Assembly: GCA_023653785.1 (NCBI GenBank)
Contig: JAMKCH010056532.1
Location: forward strand, 1-64,000
DNA length: 64,000 nucleotides
Source of the DNA: Ophioderma brevispina
Lineage: Eukaryota; Echinodermata; Ophiuroidea; Amphilepidida; Ophiodermatidae
Direction: 5' to 3'
Below are positions 1-9,727 of this stretch, one piece after another. A program made the position numbers and the translations under genes. The notes beneath the pieces are model-generated. The model was not told the DNA's origin, ran no database searches, and saw only the letters and a program-made list of their open reading frames with translations. How positions within the stretch are numbered: position 1 is the first letter of the stretch; the number at the start of each line of letters is the position of its first letter.

Positions 1-550
1 GATTTCGGTAATCTCCGCTTTTTAAAAATGTGATGAAAATCTTTCATGCTAATAATTCCTCCTGCAGCGCATAGACACGAGATCTTTTCCGGTATTCAAG
101 GACTAGGAATCAGCGGTTCTTTTGTGCTCTGGTGTTTTCAACTTTTTATAGTCGCTTTCGGAGCCACGGATGGCTCGGCGCTATCATTACACCGACAATC
201 GCCATAACTCCGAGAGGGAATCGTACTACCGCTCCTACTCATTGACAAGGGTCCGACTGCGGCCAGCTCCAGTACCGACTGCGATGAGTCCTGAAACTTG
301 AGCGAAGATTATTAGAATTCATTCCAAACGGTCTGGTAATTTTCTCCTTAGCCTTACTCTCTATGATATACTTCAGCCTTCCAAAAATTCTCTGATTTCA
401 GAGATTGTTTTTTTTGGGAGTCGATAATTGCAAGCCTTGAATCTCGATGACTTCTGGGAATTTCGGGATAAATTTGCGGTGCTCTTGGTTTCTTCATCTT
501 TTATGTATTAGATAGCACTTCGTCTTCGGGTATAATTCTCTACGGTGAAC
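1..550. other. unique flank before the tandem duplication
   Basis: This stretch precedes the duplicated block and has no second copy that I can find in the window. Roughly 120-300 is more GC- and CpG-rich than its surroundings and contains one short ATG-led frame, listed separately. 302-550 contains T-rich runs and no further open frame or motif that I recognise. Confidence 0.4.
170..301 (+). CDS. possible 43-residue Arg/Tyr/Ser-rich small ORF
   Basis: An ATG in a good context (G at +4, purine-rich upstream) opens a 43-codon frame ending in TGA at 299-301. The peptide starts MARRYHYTDNRH, continues with a Ser/Arg/Tyr-rich stretch (ERESYYRSYS) and ends with a Pro/Arg-rich tail. It has no signal peptide, membrane segment or domain that I recognise. 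The codons are GC-rich, unlike the AT-rich DNA on both sides. It could be a 5' exon of a host gene, a small secreted or regulatory peptide, or chance. Nothing upstream is visible to identify a promoter, because the window begins 169 bases away. I assign no function. Confidence 0.2.
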   Translation: MARRYHYTDNRHNSERESYYRSYSLTRVRLRPAPVPTAMSPET

Positions 551-1622
551 AGGCTGAAAAATGGGTAACTCGGCGCCTGGCGGCCGGGGAAGGAGGGAAA
601 GTAGGGGGAAAGCTCGCGGGAAATTTGTAATGCTACCCAAAAAAAAAAAAAGGAGAAAAAAAGAAAGGAAAAAAAGAAGGAAATTTGTAAGCTTACAACA
701 CATGTAATTGGAAGGAAAACGTTGACAGAAAATATTGTGATCAAAGAACTTCATCGTGTGTCAGTTGTTAATGTAAATAATCATAAATAATGTCGATCTT
801 TGAATATAAATTAGTTCAAATTTGCCCACTAAAACGCCACTATTGCGTGCGTACGGTATCGAGTAGAGTCGCTTGTCCTTTACCGATGTTCGGTTAGATT
901 TTTTGTTACTTTTTAATATCCATCATTCATACAGTTTCAAGTGACAATTCGCGGTGCGTAATATCCAGTACCCACACCAGAGGGGTTACTGCCGGTTAAA
1001 CATCTAGGGTTGTTACTTTGCAATGGAATATTTTTATTCAAATCCCGCTATTCAAAAAATAACATCCTGAATAGATGATTTAACGTTTAAGGAAACCCAT
1101 TTCAAAATGTTATTTGTGTGGATGGCGAGGATTGAATAAAAATCGCGGTTACGTCGGAGGAAAATTCCTGTAAAAAAGGGCAAAGTGAAAGTAAAGTCCG
1201 GACCCTTGGCGCGTGGCCTAGTTTGAAGGCAGAAGCGTGCGTGGTCTTGATAGGTCAGTGCGGTGCCACAGTGACTGACGGTCCGAAATGCTCAGTGCTA
1301 TTATTAAGTTGTTGGAAAATCCCCAGCCACCGTTGATCTACTAGTAGGGGCACCAGCAATTAGGATAGGTGATACCCAAATATCTTTGGCGCATGCGCAA
1401 ATTTTAGCTTCAGTGCATGGGATTTCAACAAGCTTACTTGCTAAGTGTGACAGTGAAGGGGGAGGTACGTGAACCAATGAGCGAGCCTCGCAATCATTGT
1501 GTTTCGGAACAAAGTAAAACATAACATTGACAGACGACCGAGACGAGCTGACAATGACATGATACGCACGTGGTGAAAGAAATATGCCAAGAAACATTTT
1601 TGTCTCATTAGGCATCATCGTT
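551..1622 (+). repeat. tandem duplication unit 1, left block
   Basis: This block aligns with 9728-11582. Shared landmarks include the GTAACTCGG-GCCTGGCGGCCGGG start, the paired AAATTTGTAAGCTTAC motifs, the run ending GCAATGGAATATT, and the TTGTTGGGAAATCCCCAGCCACC stretch near 1310. The copies differ by a small indel about every ten to twenty bases. Unit 1 has an uninterrupted sequence near 1030, where unit 2 carries a 788-bp insertion. No convincing coding frame lies in the block. Confidence 0.9.
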
Positions 1623-2023
1623 TTTATTCATGTTTCTAATCTTCTGTGATCCCAACTTTACACACACACCCCTTCAGCATTGCATTCTCATACTCGAAAA
1701 TGTGAAAAATGGGCCCAATCGCGTCCTTCCTGTCCGTCATTTTTTGTCAAAAAGCTTCTGTCTATTCGCGGAATAGGGGCATCTCAATTATTGGTTACCG
1801 GAAATACATTTTTCCAGCCCTGCTATAATGAAAAAAAATCTATGGTTCGATTTTGTATGTCAGTTGGTCCAGATGATTTTCAAGTCTTCAAGTCAAAATC
1901 CAAGTTTTTAATCTTAATGTAACTATTCCATTTCTTCTGTTCTTGGTTCTCTTCCCTCCTCCACTGAAATTAAAATATAGAGGGAACGTGTTAAACTTGA
2001 CAGCACGCAAGGAATAAAAACTA

Positions 2024-2391
2024 CCGTATTGTTCTAATAAACGCCCTGGGGGCGGTGCATTTTTCAAGGGAGGGCGTTTATACAGTCAAAATGGAAGTCA
2101 AAATAAAAATACACAAGCAAAAATCACCTTACGCTTATTTTTCCGCGATTACCAATAATACAACCGAACGAGCAGGGGGGGGATTGGCTGTTTTCTCGAC
2201 CTCCAGAGGTCAAAGTTCGTAATAATTTACCTATTACAACTGTTCACAACAAAGCGTATGATACGGATTTCGACAGTCCCGGCCATTAAATCATGTGATT
2301 TAGGTAAGCATAACTTATTTTCTGGTTTATTAATATCCAAAATCGTAGGGGGGGGTCATTAGAGCAGGGCGTTTATTAAGTAACAACACGG
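2024..2391. mobile_element. TA-flanked MITE, CCGTRTTGTT ends
   Basis: The left end CCGTATTGTTCTAATAAACG and the right end, read in reverse as CCGTGTTGTTACTTAATAAACG, form imperfect terminal inverted repeats that continue into a CGCCCT motif. Each end abuts a TA dinucleotide (2022-2023 and 2392-2393). A TA target duplication and the small size fit a non-autonomous Tc1/mariner-type element. There is no internal coding capacity. Poly-G runs lie near both ends. Confidence 0.7.
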
Positions 2392-2394
2392 TAA

Positions 2395-2970
2395 TAATGA
2401 AAATAATGAAAATTGGTGGGTGTGGTCAAATTCAATACCACAAATTTTGAAGTCATTTCGAGGTCATGCTGGGTCCATCCAAGGTCAAATCACTTGACAT
2501 GGGGTTGGAGGTTGAAAATTTGGGTGTGGATCAACATCAGTTGCCAAAACTTTTGACGTCCATTTCAAGGTCATGAGGGGTCAATCCCAGGTCAATCACT
2601 AATATGTGGTAGGAGGATGAAAGTTGGTGGTGTGGGTCAAAATTCAGCAGTGTTGAACTTTGGAAGGTCATTTCAAGGTCGTGTTGTTCATCCACGGTCA
2701 AATCACTTAATATTTGATAGGAGGATGAAACTTGGTGGGTATGGTCAACATTCCGTGCCAAAAATTTTGGTGGTCCTTGCAAGGTCATTCAAGGTCAAAT
2801 CTTTGCACTTGGTTGTTACGGTCATGAAACCTAGTGATGTGGTCAACATTCATGCCAAAATTTGAGGTCATTTGAAGGTCATGTGGTGGTATTCAATGTC
2901 AAATCACTAATCCTGTGGTAGGATGAAACTGTGCACTTGGTCCCAGTTCAGTGGCCAAATATTTTGAAGG
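2395..2970 (+). repeat. AGGTCA-rich tandem repeat, forward orientation
   Basis: About five diverged units of roughly 110-120 bp share the order GATGAAANTTGGTGG, GGTCAA-ATTC-GTGCCAAAA, TTTTGA-GGTCATTTCAAGGTCAT and GGTCAAATCACTTAA. Each unit carries several AAGGTCA or AGGTCA hexamers. The same family occurs in the opposite orientation at 60595-61115. Open frames crossing it follow the repeat period and are not genes. Confidence 0.85.
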
Positions 2971-4632
2971 TCATAGTCAATGGAAGAGCCTCAGTGTTTC
3001 AAGAACCACTTATTTTCCATCACAATCTTCCCTGAGATCTTAAAATTGTTGCTTTTTGTTCTTAAGTTCCTACTGGCAACTGTGCGGGTACAACTTTTGT
3101 GGTTGCGCTAACGCGCCTTGAAATATTATAAAGCCCTTTTAAAAAGATCTTAGGAGCTCTACCCCAAAAAATGTAAAACGATTTTCTATTTGACCATGTT
3201 TTTAAATAAATTTTATACACTCTACAGTATATTTTGAATTTTTTCAAAATTCATACTGACTTTCTTCTCCACGTTCTTTCGTCTAGAAAAACAAGAGTTA
3301 ATAGAATAATAAGATATATGTATAATGTTGTAAGTGTTCTCAGACTTTATGCCTGTAACAATTTGCAATATTTCTAAGTGTTTCATATATTGCCTGCACC
3401 GCCTCTGTGAAGGTTAGAAAAACATTGCAATATATCATATAGCTATTATAGGTATTGACCAATATTTCCACTAGCCCTTTGGGAACTTGATTTATTGGGA
3501 CTCTTTGGTTCACAGTTGGCAAAATATTTTTTTTTTTTTTTTCTTTTTTTTGACCATGACCCTCCCATGGGGCTAATGGAATTATTCTAGTTCAATGCAT
3601 AGTCCACTGGGTATGCTTTTAATTTACTTTTTATCCTATCTCTCTAAGATAAATCGTTTTTGGGAAATCTTCTGACACCGCACATGACATAATTGTTAAA
3701 TTCACTTTGGCGATATCGGCGATTTAGTCTGAACCGCTGTTTTATAAGTTTTAATATATTTTAGAAATGTTCTTTTACATTTATTACAATAGAAACCAGT
3801 GCTTGAATTTTCACATATAATTGTGGAAATTAGAGTTAAAGCTCATTTACTTTTTGAGATATGGTTTTTTAAGTGAAAAAATTAAATATCGCAGCTTGAG
3901 AAAACGATAAAATACACCTTGAACTAGCTAGAAATTTCGCATTGCAATTTACTTTTCGACCATAGAACGGGAGCATCCCTTGATGTCAAACAACACGCAA
4001 GGAAATTATTTATTTTCCTTAACTTTAATTTGTAATAGTTTATTTTATAGCCCTCCCAAGGGGTATTCCACTTAAGTCCAAAATCAATATATTGATTATC
4101 CTCGTAATCAATTGCCCCCCGCCCCAAAAGCAACTTTTTTCCTCCCATACAATCCAAGTTTATGTATGGATAAGACATGGTGGAGTGGCAATTTTCCGTG
4201 AATCATAATTGCATGCTTGGATGCATAATAATTACTATGCATTTTAGTGGGAGTGGGGCCACTGTAAGCGCTCGTTCTCACAATGACATCCGCTTCTCCA
4301 TATTATATTACTTGGTTTTCGGCCGGCGTTTTTGTTAGCGCTGCATATATTTGGTAATATTTTTGTATTTGTCTAACTTTTAGTTGCGCGTGCAATGGGG
4401 GCAAAATTAAATCAAACCATCGCAGCCGTGTTGGCGTTAATTAGCATGGGTCCTTAGGAGCCCCCCCTTCTACACACGGAAGTGCCCATGACAAAAATTA
4501 AAAATCTGTAATCAGCGATTTACTTTACTGTGATTCTGATTTCATATGCATACACTAGTGACATAAACAAATTAAATAATTAAATCAAAACAAAAATCTT
4601 ATATAGTATAAGTATAGTAGGGCCATTGGTGT

Positions 4633-4785
4633 CATAATATTTTATATACATCGTATAACGGTTTACTGTAGGAACTATATGGTAAATTAATACAAGAAAG
4701 TTATCGTCGCCTTGGTTCATAAATATTTTATATACATCGTATAGCGGTTATAGGAACCTATGGTAAATAATTATACAAGTAAACC
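4633..4785 (+). repeat. two-copy tandem repeat, period about 85 bp
   Basis: Two copies of a segment beginning CATAA(A)TATTTTATATACATCG and ending TATGGTAAAT-A-TATACAAG start at about 4633 and 4718. They differ by a few substitutions and indels. No coding potential is visible. Confidence 0.6.
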
Positions 4786-5671
4786 TAAAAAATATAAAAT
4801 GGCACGAGACATTTCTATGTGTGCTTAATATGTTAATAGTATTTCATCCTTCAAACCAATTAAAGCCATCAGCAAAGTACAGGTGAGTTAGTGCCGTAGA
4901 AATGCAGAAACAAATTAGTGTCTTTTTCGCACATTTTTAACGCCAATTACAATCAATGTTTTGCCGCCCTAATTTTCTTACTGGCACAAATTTTTTTTCA
5001 GTTTTTTATTTCTTAATTGTTGAATAAGTCTTTGAATCCTTCTAGCATGTGTTGGATTTCATCTAAAATTCCTTTGAGAAAGTGGTTATATAATGAATGG
5101 GGTCCCTAGGAAAACTCCCCTCCTTATTGCACTAACGGAAGTGCAAACCCCTTATGCAGTTAAAGTTTATGCAATTATATCCCCCGGATGCACTCCCTCA
5201 TGCCTTACCTGTCATAAACCACATGAGCATTAATTTATACACCATCTAAACATAAATACAATATTAATACTCTTTTTCTGCTATAATTTTGGATAACTTT
5301 TAATCTTAAAACTATAAATATTGTAGTTCTACGAGCTTTCCACAACACTGGGTTGACAAGACATAAAGTTGCAAGCATTGGGAGAGAAGGTATGAAAAGT
5401 TATCATCAGTTTGATTGAAATTCAATGATTTACCAGCTCAATAATAGGTTAGCTTTTGCCATAATTGCCATGATTACAAATGGAACTTGGCAGTATTACG
5501 CATTAAATCTCAAATACATAACGTCACCCATCGATGTGGATGAATAAGCGCAATCGATTTCATGTGATTAATTATCCTTAAGATCTTGACCACCCCGGGG
5601 GCCACTTTATTCAAAGGTGGATATTTCTGAACAAGAAAACGGCTTAAAAAGGGTGTCTTTTTTCCAACAAG

Positions 5672-5691
5672 CGATGTACGCGCGTACATCG
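5672..5691. repeat. perfect 20-bp palindrome
   Basis: CGATGTACGCGCGTACATCG is fully self-complementary with no spacer. It is CpG-rich and sits between two short AAAAGGGTGT/AAAAAGGGTAT motifs. Confidence 0.9.
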
Positions 5692-6985
5692 TTAGGGTGT
5701 CAAAAACAGAAAATACTGGAAAAAAGGGTATGTTTTTTTCTTAACCTGAATTGTCTTGTTATAATCTCATAAGCAGGGATCAAAATGATCTCAAATATTG
5801 TAATCAGAACTTGGGAAGTAAAGCAAAGCCCGATAATACAGGGTATATTTACGATTCAATGCACTGGCGTACGCACATGTGCGCATACATGCATGCACAA
5901 ACATACACAAATACTTGTTTAGGGTATGTTTTAGCTTGTTTTTTTAGTCGGTGAAAATACGTGTTTGGGTGCATTTGAAAATCCATGTTCACGCATCATA
6001 TCCACCTTTGAATACAAGTGCCCCAACCCCCCCCCCCCCCCCGGGGTCTTGATGTTATCGCAACTATTTGTATATGTCAGAAGGGGTTTTGACCCGCAGA
6101 TTTTACAATTATACAATTATAGGACCTACTTTGCCGTTATCCACCCTGCACAAAAAGTATCTAGCAATGCTTTTCGATCAGTATTGTGCCGCAGTCAGAC
6201 CATTTTGAAAGTTTTTCTCGAAAATAAACATTTTATTGCCTAGGTGCTTTCCCCCTGCCTCTTTTCGTTTAACCCTCCTTGTAAAGGCGTGTCAGAAATG
6301 TCTGATATAGAACGCCCGAAAGACGCAAACCCCCCCAACCAAAAGTTGTCAGTTTTGGATTTTTCAAATGGCCATTGCAGTGTACTATGGCACTAACATG
6401 CAGACCACAATCAATATTGCATGTAAGCTTTCTCGCTCATTCAGTTTGGAAAACCTCTTTGTGTAAATCGATAACACACGTAATTATTGCGTTGTACCTA
6501 ACACCAACTCTCTCTCAGACTTTTGCAATGTCTTTTAACAAGCGAGGTGTTATTGAAGAGAAGACCTGGCAACAAAATCGTTATTTCGAAAACTTCAAAT
6601 GGTCTGACTTTGGCACAGCTGATCGAAAAACATGCCGAGATACTTTTTGTGCCAGGTGTAGTTGCTTGTTTTTTTTTTTTAAACACCATAGAGGAGGTTA
6701 TGGTAATGAATGTTCTGGCCTTTGTATTATTGCCGATATAGTGCAATCCTTCTTCCTATATAATGCACCCCGATAATACACGCATGCATATTCAAATCGG
6801 GTCATAATGCATTCATGCATTTTTGAGGTAAGCTTGCATTCGCGAATATAATTTCACGCGAACCAAAGGAAAGTGGTTAATGTTTCCTATAACCATGCCA
6901 ATTTGTATCCCTCTTTCCATTAAATTCCTACAAATATTTTAAAAGTTTTGAAGGACTGTAACTCAACCGTCAAATATGGACTTAA

Positions 6986-7522
6986 AGCGGCACTGGCACT
7001 TTTCACAAAATGTGAAATTTCTTCAATTTGCTGTCAAATGATAGTCTAGGCCATTGGAAGAAACAGAGATATATATTTTACAACCTAAAATAAAACATAC
7101 CCCAAAACAGAAAGTGACATGAGGATAAAGACATCACGGTAATTTGTAGGCCAACTTTTAAGTTTTCCATAACTTTAATCAACAAATGTGTATATTACAT
7201 GAATATTTTTGACTCGTACTCACTGATATTAAAACCACAAAGGTTATAGACCGATCAAACCGGTGCATAGCCTGGGAAACATTCATACGGCGCGCGTGTA
7301 TGGTGTTAAATAAATGCATTTTCGTTTTCGTCGTCTGCTGAATTTGCGTCGCGTCACGCTGAATATAAAATCGTTCTATTTACCCATATGGAAGCTGATT
7401 TGGTCTTATCATTTCGGGTGAGGGCTTTTGTATATAAAAGCCTTACAACCATGGAAAAATATCGATTTTGAAAATCTTGAGGGCGCACTATTTTTCAAAT
7501 GTGCCAGTGTTCCCTCTTCTCT
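6986..7522. mobile_element. TTAA-flanked MITE (family K), copy 1
   Basis: The element begins AGCGGCACTGGCAC after TTAA (6982-6985). It ends with the complementary GTGCCAGTG… before TTAA (7523-7526). Two further copies lie at 12624-13140 and 50954-51407. TTAA target duplications with AG-starting terminal repeats and a GGCAC core fit a Kolobok-type non-autonomous element better than piggyBac, but no transposase is present to decide. The right end carries a small extra insertion compared with the other copies. Confidence 0.8.
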
Positions 7523-7865
7523 TTAAATACGTTTGTCTGCGCTCGCTTCAATGTACTTATAAATGATATTATCATTATACTATGAACACACATACCTATT
7601 ACTCTGTTGGATCTGTTACCATGGTTACATTTCCACTTGAATGTCTGCGGTGTATTACAAATTAAAAGACAAGTATTAATGAACTGCTCGATAGAGATTC
7701 ACATAAATGTATTTATAACGAGTCTGTTAACAGTTTTTTATAACGTAAATATCTCAAAAACGACGGCCGTGACCCACTATTTTTATTCAGATTTACGAAT
7801 CAGCGCCAATGAAAATACCTTGTATGAAACTTTTAAAGAAAATCAGGAAGATTTCGATCATAGCG

Positions 7866-8110
7866 CAGGCGCGTAGCCAGCCAGGTAGTTCTGAGGGGGC
7901 AATTTCCCGGTAGGTGCGACAAATGTCCGAGACAGTCCACAGTTGTGGGGGAGGGGGAGGGGGGGGGGGTTCCTTGGTTCGCAGGGCACAGAGTCACCGA
8001 AAAGGGGCTGATTTAACATAAATATATGTGTTTTATTTCCCGATTTCTCACAAAAGTGTTTTCAGACGGGTCACTCTGCCCCTCTCTTCCCCCACCTGGC
8101 TACGCCACTG
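7866..8110. mobile_element. non-autonomous hAT-like MITE
   Basis: The left end CAGGCGCGTAGCCAG and the right end, read in reverse as CAGTGGCGTAGCCAGG, form terminal inverted repeats of the CAGNG type known for hAT transposons. Flanking ATCATAGCG and ATCAAGCG match the 8-bp target duplication expected for hAT, apart from one inserted base. The element is 245 bp, G-rich inside, and has no coding capacity. The duplicated copy is at about 13486-13708. Confidence 0.75.
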
Positions 8111-8170
8111 ATCAAGCGGCATCCAACTGAACAATTTAATTGGAGATTGAGTTTTAATCGGCATACTTAC

Positions 8171-8241
8171 AATCATACAGACAACAATTAGCACAAACCA
8201 GCCGAGTGTACAAAAGCACTTCTCGAAGTTGTTAGATTCAT
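8171..8241 (-). CDS. candidate internal exon, unit 1 copy (unknown gene)
   Basis: On the minus strand a pyrimidine-rich tract ending TTTTTTCACAG precedes a 71-nt segment followed by GTAAGTAT, a near-ideal acceptor and donor pair. Read in the frame open through both junctions it gives ESNNFEKCFCTLGW followed by a strongly hydrophobic run (FVLIVVCMI). This may be the start of a membrane span. The exon begins with two bases of a split codon and ends on a codon boundary. The duplicate at 13767-13840 keeps the same splice signals and stays in frame despite indels elsewhere. The family is not recognised and the remaining exons were not found. An hAT-like MITE lies just downstream on the transcribed strand. 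Confidence 0.4.
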
Positions 8242-8549
8242 CTGTGAAAAAAGAAAATATAGGCCCTATATATGTAATTAATAATAATGCAAGGGTGAAT
8301 TTAGTATGATATCCGCCAAAGAGACATGAGGACATTTCCACAGGAAGTGCCCTCAATTTTATTTTGAACCCTGTTTTTTGCATATTTTGGAAATTCGAGA
8401 TGCCGTTTTCCGATTTTATTGAAAAAACGATTTTTTTAATATTCCGAAAAGTTCTGATTTTCTTACTTTTTATCCTAACAAAATCGGAGAAAAAATCGGG
8501 AAAAAAATCAGAAAGAATCAGCGAAAATCGAAAAAGTTTATAAGCTTAC

Positions 8550-8745
8550 GGGAGTACAGTACAAATCCCTCCGCCGTTGAAGTGCAACACCGCTATAGTT
8601 CCTATAAAAGCTAGAATTTGAGCGTAATTGTGTAGTTTTGTGGCAGATATTTGTCCTATAGCGATTTGCTTTTGGCATCATTCATGTGTGTATTTTTCAT
8701 ATTTAACTTATATAGCGGGCTCCCGCTAGTTGAGTGAACGGGAGC
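8550..8745. repeat. dispersed repeat with collapsed Helitron-like hairpin end
   Basis: 8550-8710 (CCCTCCGCCG…GTGCAACACCGC…GGCATCATTCA) recurs in unit 2 at about 14155-14310. It recurs as an independent dispersed copy at 20735-20905. It is followed at 8716-8734 by GCGGGCTCCCGCTAG and a GAACGGGAGCGATCACTGA motif. These match the termini of the Helitron-like family at 31224 and 33441 but with the hairpin loop shortened. Confidence 0.6.
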
Positions 8746-9727
8746 GATCACTGAAACATTTAATCCCTTATAACTTTATTCGTATACATATCCCTACGGG
8801 CTGTCGCGTCAGTACGTATAATATCCTTTTTCTAAAATTGAAAAAAAAATTGGCGCAGCGTTTTGAAAATTCTCAGTACTGGAATAATACCGAAAGGCAT
8901 TGTGGGAAAAAAGGATGCGGCCCATACGTAAAATGTGTTGCATCTGCTTACTGGCCGTAGAAACGGGGAAAATCACGTAAAAATAGCCGTTTTTTTAATT
9001 TACCGTCCTTGAGAACGTCAAGTTCTGTTTCATTTGTAGATCGCAGCATTTTAAACCTTATTTTAATCAATTCTCTATACATGTAATAACTCAAGCACTG
9101 TTAAATTGTAGGTATCGGGCGAATTTCGTTTTAAAATCAGATGTTTTAGCTTCCAGTACATACAAAACCCTGCAAAATTCATAAATTTGGGGCACTTAAC
9201 GACCGAAAATACCTTTGTTTTCCTCAGTCGTGAAATTCTGATATTGGTAGATTGTAATTTTATCATGTTTGGAGTATAATGGGCCATATCATGGAACATT
9301 AATAGAGATTGGTTATTTACTTTCCAGGCGTTTTTAAGTTTTGTTAAAATAGACTCACTTTAAAATGGATTTACTCCTAGGTATAGCGGGGTAATAAAAT
9401 TCAACTCATTTCAGACGGATTTACTCTTAGATGTAGCGGGTAACACAACTCATTAAAAAGCAGTACAAGGGTTACAGGTTTTTTGTGTAAATATTGTCAC
9501 AAAAATAATTGTTATGGATAATATCATCTCTTGTTCTCTTCTCCGTTGGACTATATAAATTTGACCTACAATCCTCAAATAAAATGTTTAATTAATCACA
9601 CTTTCTCTGTTATCCATGTAAACGCTTCCCCCACCTTACCACGCTTCCTCCTCGCCCTGCCCCCCCATTTCATTTGGGAAATGTCAGTCTTGTTGAGTTC
9701 GCCAATTGTATCAACATTGATTCGCAG

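Larger units (their letters stand above)
1623..5940. other. 4.3-kb segment present only in duplication unit 1
   Basis: Unit 2 runs directly from the end of the left block (…CATCATCGTTTT) into the right block (TAGTCGGTGAAA…) at about 11578-11585. In unit 1 these are separated by this segment. A short T-rich microhomology is present at both edges. The segment has no terminal inverted repeats of its own and contains a small MITE and an AGGTCA satellite. It may therefore be sequence deleted from unit 2 rather than a single insertion into unit 1. Apart from the listed repeats, 1623-2021 and 2971-5671 are AT-rich with no gene that I can support. Confidence 0.7.
5941..9727 (+). repeat. tandem duplication unit 1, right block
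   Basis: This block aligns along its whole length with 11583-15297. Landmarks occur in the same order: the poly-C run near 6030, the CACCATAGAGGAGGTTATGG stretch, the TTAA-flanked MITE, the hAT-like MITE, the minus-strand exon-like segment, the AAAATCGGAGAAAA-rich stretch, the collapsed hairpin near 8716 and the final TTCGCCAA-TGATCAACATT. Indels of 1-3 bases are very frequent, many of them in homopolymers. Outside the listed elements I see no gene. Confidence 0.92.

Noticed and set aside
6519..6655. Possible plus-strand exon with CTCTCTCTCAG acceptor and CCAG|GTGTAG donor, frame containing NGLTLAQLIEKHAEILFVPG.
   Set aside because: The equivalent segment in unit 2 (about 12155-12295) is also 137 nt between the same signals but has stops in all three frames. 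No family was recognised.
8048..8383. 111-codon minus-strand frame as one continuous gene.
   Set aside because: It reads through clear splice signals and into the hAT-like MITE. Only the 71-nt exon-like part is supported by the duplicate.
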